This document shows, one piece after another, positions 8,425-16,176 of a stretch of 40,291 bases of DNA. The position numbers and the translations under genes are program-made. The notes beneath the pieces are model-generated. The model did not search any database. It worked only from the letters and a program-made list of their open reading frames with translations, and was not told the DNA's origin. Source of the stretch: Deferribacteraceae bacterium UBA1873 (lineage in GTDB: Bacteria > Chrysiogenota > Deferribacteres > Deferribacterales > Flexistipitaceae); the NCBI GenBank assembly GCA_002338145.1, contig DDHP01000086.1:11956-52246 (forward strand), in the 5' to 3' direction. Position 1 is the first letter of the stretch. Each line of letters opens with the position of its first letter.

Positions 8425-9299
8425 ATCGTTTGGTATTTTTCCTTATTCTAATTGTTAGTGTTACGAGTTTTGTAGCCTGCGGGAAAAAAACAAGTCCGGT
8501 TTCCAAGGATTCATTTTCACTCCCTGTGCCTTCTGAAAAATTGGTAAAATTGACAGATAGCGGCATTAATATTGTAAACAGTTCGGAAAAGTATTTTTTA
8601 TTTGTTGAAAAAAGTAGTTATGATAACAGCGGCTGTTTAGATGAATTTAAGTTTTTAACACGTTTGGGATATAAAAAGGATTTTTTGGATGACAATGTTA
8701 CCACTGCTGCTAAGTATGTATACCGTTTGACATACTACGATGAGAAACTGGATATCTTTTCAAAACGAAATAATGTTGTGGTTACATACAGCAAGCCTTT
8801 GACTGTCAAGGATTTTCAGTACAATATTAATGAAGACGGGAGCGCAGATATTTATTTGTCATTTCCGGATAGTCTTATGTATTATGCTTTTTTTATCAAC
8901 AATAAAAAAATTTATGAAGGGAAAAAGGAAAATATTAATGTTGTTCTCGAAAAAAACAAAATTAATAACATAAAGATTGAGTCTTATGATATTTATGGAA
9001 ATAAAGGGAAGGAATTCACCGCAGTAATAGATATGACTGAGCCCCTGATACTTTCAAAACCAGCCAACGTCAGGACACTAAAAGGCAGTGGCTTTATTCT
9101 CATTTCATGGGATGCTGTTGACGGAGCGGAGAAATATTTTGTGTTAAAACAGTCGGATAAGGGTTTTGAAAAGCTGGGTGAAAGCGTAAATAATTATTTC
9201 AGATATAAAGATATTCCGGAGCAATGCGAACAATTTGCTGTTAAAGCTTTCTCGGAGCACGGAGAATCCGATATGAGTCTTTTTGAAATATGCCCTTAA
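8421..9299 (+). CDS. Lipoprotein with a fibronectin III-like C-terminal domain
   Basis: A 292-residue predicted lipoprotein of unknown function. It starts with TTG, overlapping the argH stop by four bases, which suggests coupled translation. Residues 4-19 are a hydrophobic signal followed by the lipobox SFVAC, with Cys20 as the predicted lipidation site. Two beta-rich stretches follow. The C-terminal one (about 215-290, with PANVRTLKGSGFILISWDAV) looks like a fibronectin type III module. Small lipoproteins directly after argH are known in other bacteria, but I do not recognise a characterised homologue. Confidence 0.75.
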   Translation: MNRLVFFLILIVSVTSFVACGKKTSPVSKDSFSLPVPSEKLVKLTDSGINIVNSSEKYFLFVEKSSYDNSGCLDEFKFLTRLGYKKDFLDDNVTTAAKYVYRLTYYDEKLDIFSKRNNVVVTYSKPLTVKDFQYNINEDGSADIYLSFPDSLMYYAFFINNKKIYEGKKENINVVLEKNKINNIKIESYDIYGNKGKEFTAVIDMTEPLILSKPANVRTLKGSGFILISWDAVDGAEKYFVLKQSDKGFEKLGESVNNYFRYKDIPEQCEQFAVKAFSEHGESDMSLFEICP

Positions 9300-9336
9300 T
9301 AAAGGTTATTTTTGCAATAGGACAGGCGAAAAGCTA

Positions 9337-9364
9337 TTGAAAATCGTTGGAATATAGATATAAT
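9337..9364 (+). promoter_or_regulatory. Promoter of the TPR-folE2 unit
   Basis: TTGAAA (9337-9342), a 16-bp spacer and a perfect TATAAT (9359-9364). The transcript would have a leader of about 118 nt before the ATG at 9489. No recognised riboswitch was seen in that leader. Confidence 0.72.
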
Positions 9365-9488
9365 TCCTTCCTTAAATATTTACAGATAATCAGCATTTAC
9401 CGAGAAAATATGGAGTTGCTTAATGTTTCATATTGTAATGCTGTGTGGTTGAGATTAAACATATGAGGTTACTTTAAAGGGGTGAACA

Positions 9489-10208
9489 ATGCTGACAATT
9501 TTAATTACCGTCCTGGTATCAACACTTGCGAGTATCGGTATCTATTTTATTTCTTACAGTTACTTCCTTTCTCTGTTGGTGGGTATAATTTTGCTTTTAG
9601 GTCTTAATTATTTTATTGGAAGAAAGTTCTTAAACAAACTTACAGAGCTTTTCAAGTCTGTAGAAAAGGATATGAAAGCCAGTCGCTATGATAAAGCTAT
9701 ATCAAGACTAAAGGATGGTTATAAATATTCCAAATGGCAGCTTTTTGTCAAAGAACAGATAAATTCTCAGATCGGTATAATTTATTACATGAAGAAGGAT
9801 TTTAAAACTGCCAAAGAATATCTGGAAAAAGGTTTTTCCAAAAACTGGCTAGGTATGTGTATGCTTGCAACGATGTATTTCAAAGAAAAGAAGTATGATA
9901 AAGTGGAAAAAATTATGGAAAAAGCGGTAAAAGCTGCCAAGAAAGAGGGTTTTGTCTACAGTGTTTACGCTTATTTCTTAACAGAAATGGGGAGAAAAGA
10001 TAAAGCTATACAGATATTGCAAAAGGGTAGCAACAAAGCTCCTCTGGATGAAAAACTGGAATCCAATCTCGAAAATCTTAAAAATGGCAAAAAAATGAAA
10101 ATGCAGAATTATGGCGCTATGTGGATGCAGCTGAACATTGATAAAATGCCCCAGGGGGTAAAGCCCTACCAGATGCTTTTAAACAGACAGAAAATCAAAC
10201 GGAGATAG
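9489..10208 (+). CDS. Membrane-anchored TPR protein
   Basis: A 239-residue protein with two closely spaced N-terminal membrane helices (about 2-22 and 27-45), then a Lys-rich cytoplasmic region with tetratricopeptide-like helical pairs (about 60-190, for example YDKAISRLKDG, FKTAKEYLEKG and KYDKVEKIMEKA). It is probably a scaffold or an assembly factor; no specific function can be given. The GGGGTGA ribosome site precedes the ATG. The next gene, folE2, follows after 3 bp, so they are co-transcribed. Confidence 0.72.
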   Translation: MLTILITVLVSTLASIGIYFISYSYFLSLLVGIILLLGLNYFIGRKFLNKLTELFKSVEKDMKASRYDKAISRLKDGYKYSKWQLFVKEQINSQIGIIYYMKKDFKTAKEYLEKGFSKNWLGMCMLATMYFKEKKYDKVEKIMEKAVKAAKKEGFVYSVYAYFLTEMGRKDKAIQILQKGSNKAPLDEKLESNLENLKNGKKMKMQNYGAMWMQLNIDKMPQGVKPYQMLLNRQKIKRR

Positions 10209-10211
10209 AGA

Positions 10212-10997
10212 GTGCTCAAAGATATACAGAGTCTGGGTGATGATCGTAATATAGCAATAGATAATGTAGGTATAAAAAATATTCTGTATCCTATTGTGGT
10301 CAAGGATAAAACAAAAGGAATGCAGCATACTGTTGCAAGAATTAATATGTATGTCAAACTTCCCCACAGTTTTAAAGGTACCCATATGTCCCGTTTTGTG
10401 GAAATACTGAATAACTATAAGACTGATATAGACATAAGATCCTTTGGGGACATACTGGATGATATGATGAGTGCGCTGGATTCAGAAGAGGCGAGTGTTG
10501 AGGTGAAATTCCCATACTTTATCGAAAAAAAAGCTCCTGTTTCAGGACTTGCATCGTTAATGGATTACGAATGTAAATACATTGGTTATGCTACACCGGA
10601 TAAAAAAGATTTTATTACCTGTGTAAAGGTTCCTGTTGTTTCTTTGTGTCCATGTTCTAAGGAGATTAGTGATTTTGGAGCTCACAATCAGCGCAGTTAT
10701 GTGGAAATTAAAGTGAGATACAGTAAGATGGTCTGGATTGAGGATTTGGTGAATATTGCTGAATCCAGCGGCAGTGCTCCAATATATTCACTTCTGAAAA
10801 GAGAGGACGAAAAGTATATTACCGAGAAATCATATAACAATCCTGTTTTTGTAGAGGATATAGTAAGGAATGTTTCGGGGAAGCTTCTTGCTGATGACAG
10901 AATCACATGGTTTGAGGTTTCCAGTGATAATATTGAGAGTATACACAACCACTCTGCGTATGCTCTTGTAACTAGAGATAAAAGAAAGCAAAGTTAA
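10212..10997 (+). CDS. folE2: GTP cyclohydrolase FolE2 (type IB)
   Basis: Converts GTP to 7,8-dihydroneopterin triphosphate for folate (or queuosine-type) synthesis. It is the metal-flexible alternative to FolE. The 261 residues match COG1469. Hallmarks are TKGMQHTVARI, PHSFKGTHMSRFVEIL and the metal-site segment VPVVSLCPCSKEISDFGAHNQRS (Cys146/Cys148, His158). It starts with GTG behind GGAGATAG. In other bacteria FolE2 is favoured under zinc limitation, but no Zur-like site was identified here. Confidence 0.95.
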   Translation: MLKDIQSLGDDRNIAIDNVGIKNILYPIVVKDKTKGMQHTVARINMYVKLPHSFKGTHMSRFVEILNNYKTDIDIRSFGDILDDMMSALDSEEASVEVKFPYFIEKKAPVSGLASLMDYECKYIGYATPDKKDFITCVKVPVVSLCPCSKEISDFGAHNQRSYVEIKVRYSKMVWIEDLVNIAESSGSAPIYSLLKREDEKYITEKSYNNPVFVEDIVRNVSGKLLADDRITWFEVSSDNIESIHNHSAYALVTRDKRKQS

Positions 10998-11028
10998 CGT
11001 TCTTTTTTTGCATTTTTGGTAGGCGGTG

Positions 11029-11071
11029 TTAAGTGTTAAGAGCTAAGTGCTAAGTGTTAAGTTGCTAAGTG
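11029..11071. repeat. Heptamer tandem repeat, TTAAGTG type
   Basis: Six near-identical heptamers: TTAAGTG, TTAAGAG, CTAAGTG, CTAAGTG, TTAAGTT and (after one extra base) CTAAGTG. They lie in the convergent gap between folE2 and mscS. The gap (10998-11337, 340 bp) has no credible gene; it holds these repeats, two further heptamer clusters and a set of hairpins. Confidence 0.8.
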
Positions 11072-11108
11072 CAGGGTATTAAGTACCTCTACTACCTTCC
11101 CTATAACC

Positions 11109-11122
11109 CATCACGCATCACG
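11109..11122. repeat. Heptamer repeat, CATCACG type
   Basis: Two perfect CATCACG units in tandem, followed by GTATCC. This resembles the ATTACGG/GTATC cluster 180 bp further on and belongs to the same style of heptamer tract. Confidence 0.55.
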
Positions 11123-11159
11123 GTATCCTGCATTGAGACATTTGAATAATTAAGTTGTT

Positions 11160-11285
11160 GTCACCCTGAACTTGTTTCAGGGTCTTATAATTTACTGATA
11201 TCATTAGATGCTGAAATAAATGGTTGCCTACGGCAAATTTATCTGTCCTTAGACAGATGTTACAGCATGACCAAATAGGGTCATT
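11160..11285. repeat. Row of four short hairpins (intergenic palindromic element)
   Basis: Four perfect stem-loops follow one another: ACCCTGAA/TTCAGGGT (11163-11183), TTGCC/GGCAA (11224-11236), ATCTGTC/GACAGAT (11241-11258) and ATGACC/GGTCAT (11268-11285). The segment opens with GTCACCCTG, and ATGCTG is later mirrored by CAGCATGAC. This matches the general plan of dispersed GTCA...TGAC palindromic repeats common in bacterial intergenic DNA. It could also terminate the two converging genes. Confidence 0.65.
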
Positions 11286-11297
11286 CAAAAGTCTTGC

Positions 11298-11326
11298 ATT
11301 ACGGTATCACCCATTACGGATTACGG
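11298..11326. repeat. Heptamer repeat, ATTACGG type
   Basis: ATTACGG occurs at 11298-11304, 11313-11319 and 11320-11326, each run being followed by GTATC. It lies next to the stop of mscS. Confidence 0.6.
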
Positions 11327-11337
11327 TATCTCGGCAT

Positions 11338-12153
11338 TTACTCATCACCCTTCATCTGTTGTTTTACGTGTACATCCCTCTGTGGATAGGGTATTGTTAT
11401 TCCGTTTTCTTTGAAGGCTTTGTTTATCCCGGCCAGTAAACTGAATTTCAGTGCCCAGTAGTCAGCAGTTTTTACCCAGGGTCTGAAAATAAGTATTATT
11501 CCGTTAGCACCCAGTTCAGTAACTTCAATTTGCGGCTCAGGTTCCTTTAAAACTCTGGAATCTGACATTGCCAGGTTTCTGAGCACTTCTCTTGTTTTTT
11601 CCACATCATCCTGATAATCTATTTCAACAGTCAAGTCCAGCCTTCTGGTATCGTGAGCTCCGTAATTTATTATGTTTGAGTTGGTTATGCTGGAATTTGG
11701 GACAAAAATCTTTTTATTATCCGGAGTCACCATCTCTGTCTGGAAAAGACTGACTTTATTGACAGTTCCCCCTATTCCTGCAGCCTCAACGTAATCCCCC
11801 ACTTTAAAAGGTCGGTTGAAGAGCAGCAATATGCCTGAGCCCAGGTTGGAAAGATTACTCTGGAGAGACAAGCCTAAAGCGAGAGTTGCGGCACCAAGTA
11901 CAGCAATCAGCGAGGTGGTCTTTACACCGAGATTGTTTAGTGCAATTATTATGACTATGATCATTGCCAAAATGTAGATTAAATCTCCCAGAAAATTTGA
12001 GAGGGTTTTATCTACATTGCCCCTGGTTGTCAATTTTTTTATAACTCTTTTTAACCACTTTGCCGTTATTCTACCGATGAAAACTATTACTATTGCAAGT
12101 ATAATTTTAAGACCGTAAGTTATTGCGTATTCGCTAATCAACTGAATGTTCAT
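11338..12153 (-). CDS. mscS: Small-conductance mechanosensitive channel MscS
   Basis: A 271-residue inner-membrane channel that opens under membrane tension to release solutes on hypo-osmotic shock. Three N-terminal membrane helices are visible (about 10-30, 55-80 and 83-105). The third is the Gly/Ala-rich pore helix followed by LFNRPFKVGDYVE. The cytoplasmic beta and alpha/beta vestibule domains follow, including the VPNSSITNSNIINY segment. A strong AGGAGG site precedes the ATG. It fits with the compatible-solute genes at 36.6-38.7 kb as part of osmotic adaptation. Confidence 0.95.
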   Translation of the reverse strand: MNIQLISEYAITYGLKIILAIVIVFIGRITAKWLKRVIKKLTTRGNVDKTLSNFLGDLIYILAMIIVIIIALNNLGVKTTSLIAVLGAATLALGLSLQSNLSNLGSGILLLFNRPFKVGDYVEAAGIGGTVNKVSLFQTEMVTPDNKKIFVPNSSITNSNIINYGAHDTRRLDLTVEIDYQDDVEKTREVLRNLAMSDSRVLKEPEPQIEVTELGANGIILIFRPWVKTADYWALKFSLLAGINKAFKENGITIPYPQRDVHVKQQMKGDE

Positions 12154-12199
12154 GCAAACCTCCTGCTAATAAAAAAGTATGAATTTCAGTTCGTGTTAA

Positions 12200-12228
12200 A
12201 TGATAATGTTTAATTGTCTTAAATACAA
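12200..12228 (-). promoter_or_regulatory. Possible mscS promoter
   Basis: On the minus strand, TTGTAT (12223-12228), a 17-bp spacer and TATCAT (12200-12205). The match is moderate but correctly placed, about 45 bp before the mscS start. Confidence 0.42.
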
Positions 12229-12237
12229 CATTTTTTC

Positions 12238-12265
12238 TCGACAAGCGTTTGAAAATTATTAATAT
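12238..12265 (+). promoter_or_regulatory. Possible promoter for a leaderless message
   Basis: TCGACA (12238-12243), a 16-bp spacer and TAATAT (12260-12265) would place the transcript start near 12272, at the ATG of the zinc-ribbon protein (12273). No ribosome site precedes that ATG. Confidence 0.4.
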
Positions 12266-12272
12266 ATAACCT

Positions 12273-12575
12273 ATGACTTTGAAGTGGTGTGAGAACTGTA
12301 GGCAATATACGGATGTGGAAAAGGTAAACCAAACGCCCGGGATTTTTTTGGTAATTGCTATGATCATTTTTTTCATGCCTGTAATAGGAACGTTTGTGGG
12401 GATTCCTTCGCTTATTATTAGTTTTCTATGGTGGCTTAATACCCCTGTTAAATGTATCAAATGCGGAAGCAGAAATATAAAAAAAATAAAGGAGCATGAA
12501 AAACCGTCTGAAAATGTACTTATTGCCAGAAAATATGATGAAAAAATAAAGAATCATAATGAAGATACATATTAA
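12273..12575 (+). CDS. Small zinc-ribbon membrane protein, function unknown
   Basis: A 100-residue protein with two CxxC pairs (CENC near residue 6 and CIKC near residue 62) that could form a zinc ribbon. Two hydrophobic stretches lie between them (about 23-40 and 42-56), so the ribbon halves would meet on the cytoplasmic side of a membrane hairpin. The charged C-terminal tail is Lys/Glu-rich. I do not recognise a named family. A minus-strand frame covers part of this region but lacks such features, so the plus frame is preferred. Confidence 0.6.
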   Translation: MTLKWCENCRQYTDVEKVNQTPGIFLVIAMIIFFMPVIGTFVGIPSLIISFLWWLNTPVKCIKCGSRNIKKIKEHEKPSENVLIARKYDEKIKNHNEDTY

Positions 12576-12624
12576 ATTTTTAAATAGTTATTGCTTTTCG
12601 GGTATGTTATAAGTATTATTTTCT

Positions 12625-12640
12625 CCAGAAAATATTCTGG
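12625..12640 (+). promoter_or_regulatory. Leader hairpin upstream of tatB
   Basis: CCAGAA-AATA-TTCTGG is a perfect 6-bp hairpin between an extended -10 motif (TGTTATAAG, about 12604-12612) and the tatB start. It may be part of the 5' leader or an operator. The evidence is only positional. Confidence 0.3.
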
Positions 12641-12667
12641 GTTAAATATCCCTTTGAGAGGCTCTAT

Positions 12668-13021
12668 ATGTTTGGTTTGGGAATGACGGAAGTAGTTTTA
12701 ATATTGGTTTTGGCATTGATTGTGGTGGGTCCTAAAAAATTGCCCGAAGTGGCTAAAGGGCTTGGCAAAGGTTTCGCTGAATTTAAAAAAGTGATGAATG
12801 ACTTTAAAGATGCAGTGAATATAGACGATATTGATGAATCATCATCATCTTCTTCTTCCTCCGGTTCGAAAAATAAAGATATTTCAGAGGTTTACAAAAA
12901 CAAATGGCAGCAGGACATACTGCAAACTGAAGATGAAAACAACGAAGATAAGGAAAGCGAAAAAACAGATAAAACAGAAGAATCTGATGAAAATGTAAAA
13001 CGTGAAAGCAGGGATACCTAA
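12668..13021 (+). CDS. tatB: Twin-arginine translocase TatB/TatA-type subunit
   Basis: A 117-residue membrane subunit of the Tat export system for folded proteins. It has one short N-terminal membrane helix (about 5-20), the hinge VGPKKLPE and an amphipathic helix (about 27-50), then a polar tail with an eight-Ser run. The Gly-Pro hinge is TatB-like rather than the FG hinge of TatA. No separate TatA gene is adjacent, so this protein may cover both roles or a tatA may lie elsewhere. Its stop overlaps the tatC start (TAATG). A Tat client, the hydrogenase small subunit, is in the same window. Confidence 0.9.
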   Translation: MFGLGMTEVVLILVLALIVVGPKKLPEVAKGLGKGFAEFKKVMNDFKDAVNIDDIDESSSSSSSSGSKNKDISEVYKNKWQQDILQTEDENNEDKESEKTDKTEESDENVKRESRDT

Positions 13022-13773
13022 TGGCGGGAATTGAAGACAAAATACCTCTGACTGCCCATCTTGAAGAACTTCGCTCCAGAATCATAAAAATAGTGATTTT
13101 ACTGATTATCATTTTTTCTTTCTGCTACTGGCAGAGTGAGTTTTTACTGAAGTTTGTTACTGAACCAGTAGTGAGGAATTTGCCGGAAAATTCTTCGATG
13201 GCAATGTTAAAGCTTACAGAGGGTTTTTTTACTGAGCTCAAGCTGTCGTTAATTGCAGCTGTTTTTTTTGGCATGCCGTATATATTGTATCAGCTTTGGA
13301 AATTTGTTGCTCCGGGGCTTTATGCTCATGAAAAAAAATATGTGGTTAGTTTTGTTATTGTATCATCACTTTTATTTTTTCTGGGCGCGGCTTTTGCATA
13401 CTATATAGTTTTTCCTTTTGGTTTTAAATTTTTCCTTAATTATGCCAAAGGTGATGTTATCGCTTCACTTTCGCTTCAATGGTATCTTTCCTTTGTTGTT
13501 CGTCTTATTCTGGGTTTCGGTATTATATTTGAACTGCCTGTTTTTGTTTTGTTTCTATCAAAAATGGGACTTTTAACGGCTGATTTTATGAGAAAAAACA
13601 GACGTTATGCAATTGTGCTTTTGTTTATTGCTTCTGCGATTTTTACACCGCCGGATGTTTTTACTCAAATGATGATGGCAGGGCCTCTTATACTGCTGTA
13701 TGAAATAAGTGTTTATGTTGCCAAAATATTTGGCAGAAAAAGCGATTTGAGTGAGGATGATATATATGAGTGA
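13021..13773 (+). CDS. tatC: Twin-arginine translocase subunit TatC
   Basis: A 250-residue polytopic membrane protein that forms the Tat receptor for twin-arginine signal peptides. The N-terminal LTAHLEELRSRI signature with the conserved Glu, six hydrophobic segments, the GMPYILYQLWKFVAPGLY segment and the FELPVFVLFLSK loop are all visible. Start and stop codons overlap with tatB and moaA, so translation is likely coupled. Confidence 0.97.
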   Translation: MAGIEDKIPLTAHLEELRSRIIKIVILLIIIFSFCYWQSEFLLKFVTEPVVRNLPENSSMAMLKLTEGFFTELKLSLIAAVFFGMPYILYQLWKFVAPGLYAHEKKYVVSFVIVSSLLFFLGAAFAYYIVFPFGFKFFLNYAKGDVIASLSLQWYLSFVVRLILGFGIIFELPVFVLFLSKMGLLTADFMRKNRRYAIVLLFIASAIFTPPDVFTQMMMAGPLILLYEISVYVAKIFGRKSDLSEDDIYE

Positions 13774-14755
13774 AGAGCTGAGGGATAAATTTGGGCGGAG
13801 CTATAAATATCTGCGGATATCCGTAACAGACCGATGTAATTTCAAATGCAAATACTGTATTCCTAACGATGATTTCCGGTATTTATCACACAATAAGATA
13901 CTCCGTTATGAAGAAATGCTCTTGGCTGTCGATGCTTTTGCTCAACTGGGTGTGAATAAAGTACGTATAACCGGAGGTGAGCCTCTTGTCAGAAAAAACA
14001 TTTCTTTCTTTCTTAAAAAAGTGAAAGATATCCCCGGAATTAAAGAAGTCACGTTAACGACAAACGGTTCGCTTTTGCATAAATTTGCAAAGGATATACA
14101 TGAGGCGGGGATTAACCGAATCAATGTCAGTCTCGATTCTCTTCGTGAAGACAGGTACTCCTTTATCACCGGAGGATTTGATCTCAAAACCATTAAAAGC
14201 GGTATTAATATAGCCAAAGAGGAAGGTATAAAGCCCATTAAGGTTAATACAGTCGTTATTCGGGGTTTTAATGATGATGAAATAATAGATTTCTGTGATT
14301 TTGCCGCCGATAATGATATTGTTGTTCGTTTTATAGAGTTTATGCCTATCGGTAATTCGGCGGGATGGCATAAGGATAATATTGTTACAGGTAAAGAGAT
14401 AATTGATATAATATCTAAAAAATACAGTCTGGAAAAAGTTGAAAGAAAAGAAATGGAGGGGCCTGCCAAAAACTTTAAGCTTGCAGGCGGTGGCATGATA
14501 GGTGTGATAACGCCGATATCACAGCATTTCTGTTCTGAGTGTGATAAAATAAGACTTACTGCAGACGGTAAAATCAGACCATGTCTTTTGTCAGATGATG
14601 AAATTGATGTGAGAGAGATAATAAGAGGCGGCTGCATAGAGGATATAAAGAGGAAAATCAGGGAGAGTCTTGATATTAAACAACAAGAGCATCACTTGAG
14701 TAACAGAAGCTGCAGAGAGCTTTATAAAAGGACGATGTCCAAGATAGGAGGTTGA
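13766..14755 (+). CDS. moaA: GTP 3',8-cyclase MoaA
   Basis: A radical-SAM enzyme that starts molybdopterin synthesis by rearranging GTP to 3',8-cyclo-GTP. The start at 13766 is chosen because GAGGATG precedes it; another ATG lies five codons upstream. It gives 329 residues. The SAM cluster ligands are Cys24, Cys28 and Cys31 (DRCNFKCKYCIP). The C-terminal GTP-binding cluster motif is FCSECDKIRLTADGKIRPC, and the protein ends in the Gly-Gly tail that is functional in MoaA. It overlaps tatC by 8 bp. No other molybdopterin gene is in the window. Confidence 0.96.
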   Translation: MSEELRDKFGRSYKYLRISVTDRCNFKCKYCIPNDDFRYLSHNKILRYEEMLLAVDAFAQLGVNKVRITGGEPLVRKNISFFLKKVKDIPGIKEVTLTTNGSLLHKFAKDIHEAGINRINVSLDSLREDRYSFITGGFDLKTIKSGINIAKEEGIKPIKVNTVVIRGFNDDEIIDFCDFAADNDIVVRFIEFMPIGNSAGWHKDNIVTGKEIIDIISKKYSLEKVERKEMEGPAKNFKLAGGGMIGVITPISQHFCSECDKIRLTADGKIRPCLLSDDEIDVREIIRGGCIEDIKRKIRESLDIKQQEHHLSNRSCRELYKRTMSKIGG

Positions 14756-14756
14756 T

Positions 14757-16013
14757 ATCAATATCAAATACGGCCCAAAAAACCTTGCTTTTAACAGTGA
14801 ACAGAATATTGAAATTCTGGACAGGGAATTCAACGAACCGGTTTTAAGCAGCCGGGAAATTTTTCAGAAAATAAATTCTGCCCCCCATTACAGTGAAGGA
14901 ATAGATGAGATGTTGCAAAAGGCTACCTCGATTTTAATAATATTGCCTGATATAACAAGGAAGTCGGGTGCCTGCTTTTTTCTGAAAGAGCTTATCCACA
15001 GAATAGAGTCATACGGAAAATCATTTTCTTTCATTTTTGCTGTGGGTACCCACAGACCACTCACTGTTGAAGAGAAAAAGGAAATTTTAACGGATGAAAT
15101 ATATGAGAAATATTCACAATATATTATAGATCACGATCCGGATGATACTGAGAATATGACATATTACGGCAAGACGAAACATACAACTCCTGTACTTCTG
15201 AATAATGCATATTTTAAGCACGACACAATAATTCCTATAGCGTCAATAAGTTATCATTATTTTGCAGGTTTTGGCGGCGCAAGGAAGATGATTCTGCCTG
15301 GGATAGCTTCCCGTAAGAGTGCTATGAACAATCATAAGCTGGCTCTTGAAGAGAGGCTGAGAAAAAGAAATCCTTATGCCTGCACTGGTAATCTAAAACA
15401 AAACCCTGTGCATGATGACATTGTTGAAGCTGTTATGATTGCAAGGGCAGGGAAGAATTTCTTCGCCATAAATACGATTTTGAATGATAAAGGCAAAATC
15501 GTTGATGTGGAAGGTGGTGATCTGTTTATCTCACATATCAAAGCCTGTGAGCGCTTAAAGGAGCTTACAAAGGTTGAGGTGTCAGATAAATACGATTTTG
15601 TTATATGTTCCTGTGGCGGATTTCCAAAAGATATCAATATGATACAGGCTCAGAAATCGATAGACAGGGTGAAGAATATTGTGCGTGAAGGCGGTAAAAT
15701 AGTTTTCTTTGCCGAATGTAGAGACGGCTACGGCAATGAAACATTTGAAAATTTTTTTGATTATCCTTCTTCAACAGAAATGGTCAAAAAGCTTTTTGAG
15801 GAGTATAAAATAAACAGGCAGACTGCTTTTAATCTGCGGAATATTACAGAGCACTTTGAATGCTACCTGTACTCCCGTTTTGATGAAGAAGAGAGTAAAC
15901 GCATGGGATTCGTAAAGATAAATGATACCGGTGAAATTAATGAACTCTTAAAAGAGGGAGAAAGGGTTGCCTTTGTGCCCAATGCCTCGCTGGTTTATTT
16001 TGAAAACGGGTAA
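14757..16013 (+). CDS. larA: LarA-family nickel-dependent racemase/epimerase
   Basis: Homologue of lactate racemase LarA, which uses a nickel-pincer nucleotide covalently bound to Lys. From ATG 14910 the protein would be only 367 residues. The same frame reads on upstream into family-like sequence (INIKYGPKNLAF...) with no ATG, GTG or TTG. An AGGAGG site lies 5 nt before ATC at 14757, giving 418 residues, the family length. With this start Asp65, Arg68, His99, His167, Lys177 and His193 line up at a nearly constant offset with Asp72, Arg75, His108, His174, Lys184 and His200 of the Lactobacillus enzyme. Cofactor genes (larB, larC, larE) are not nearby. The substrate is unknown. Confidence 0.82.
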   Translation: MNIKYGPKNLAFNSEQNIEILDREFNEPVLSSREIFQKINSAPHYSEGIDEMLQKATSILIILPDITRKSGACFFLKELIHRIESYGKSFSFIFAVGTHRPLTVEEKKEILTDEIYEKYSQYIIDHDPDDTENMTYYGKTKHTTPVLLNNAYFKHDTIIPIASISYHYFAGFGGARKMILPGIASRKSAMNNHKLALEERLRKRNPYACTGNLKQNPVHDDIVEAVMIARAGKNFFAINTILNDKGKIVDVEGGDLFISHIKACERLKELTKVEVSDKYDFVICSCGGFPKDINMIQAQKSIDRVKNIVREGGKIVFFAECRDGYGNETFENFFDYPSSTEMVKKLFEEYKINRQTAFNLRNITEHFECYLYSRFDEEESKRMGFVKINDTGEINELLKEGERVAFVPNASLVYFENG

Positions 16014-16093
16014 ATGCGTTATGGCTGAGTTAGTTTACCCAAAACTTAGCACACGTGGTATATCCTTTTGCTATATTGTCTCTTAATATACGA

Positions 16094-16176
16094 TGACAAA
16101 ATACAAGAATTTGTCACCTCGAGCGGAGTCGAGGGCTCTCTATTCTTATATAACAAATATATCTGTGTTTCTGCTT
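16094..16176 (+). repeat. Left inverted-repeat copy of the dispersed element
   Basis: An 83-bp sequence matching, in inverse orientation, 17078-17160 with two mismatches. It contains the hairpin CCTCGA-GCGGAG-TCGAGG and the tail TTATATAACAAATATATCTG. It lacks the outer half present in the other two copies and covers the stop codon of the anti-sigma factor gene. Confidence 0.93.

Noticed and set aside
11224..11439. Plus-strand open frame in the folE2/mscS gap
   Set aside because: It is built from hairpins and heptamer repeats and runs into the antisense of mscS.
12134..12460. Minus-strand open frame overlapping the zinc-ribbon gene
   Set aside because: It lacks a start signal and crosses the mscS promoter and start; the plus frame has paired CxxC motifs.
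13942..14637. Long antisense open frame within moaA
   Set aside because: The moaA frame has intact cluster motifs on the plus strand; the antisense frame is low-complexity and lacks features.
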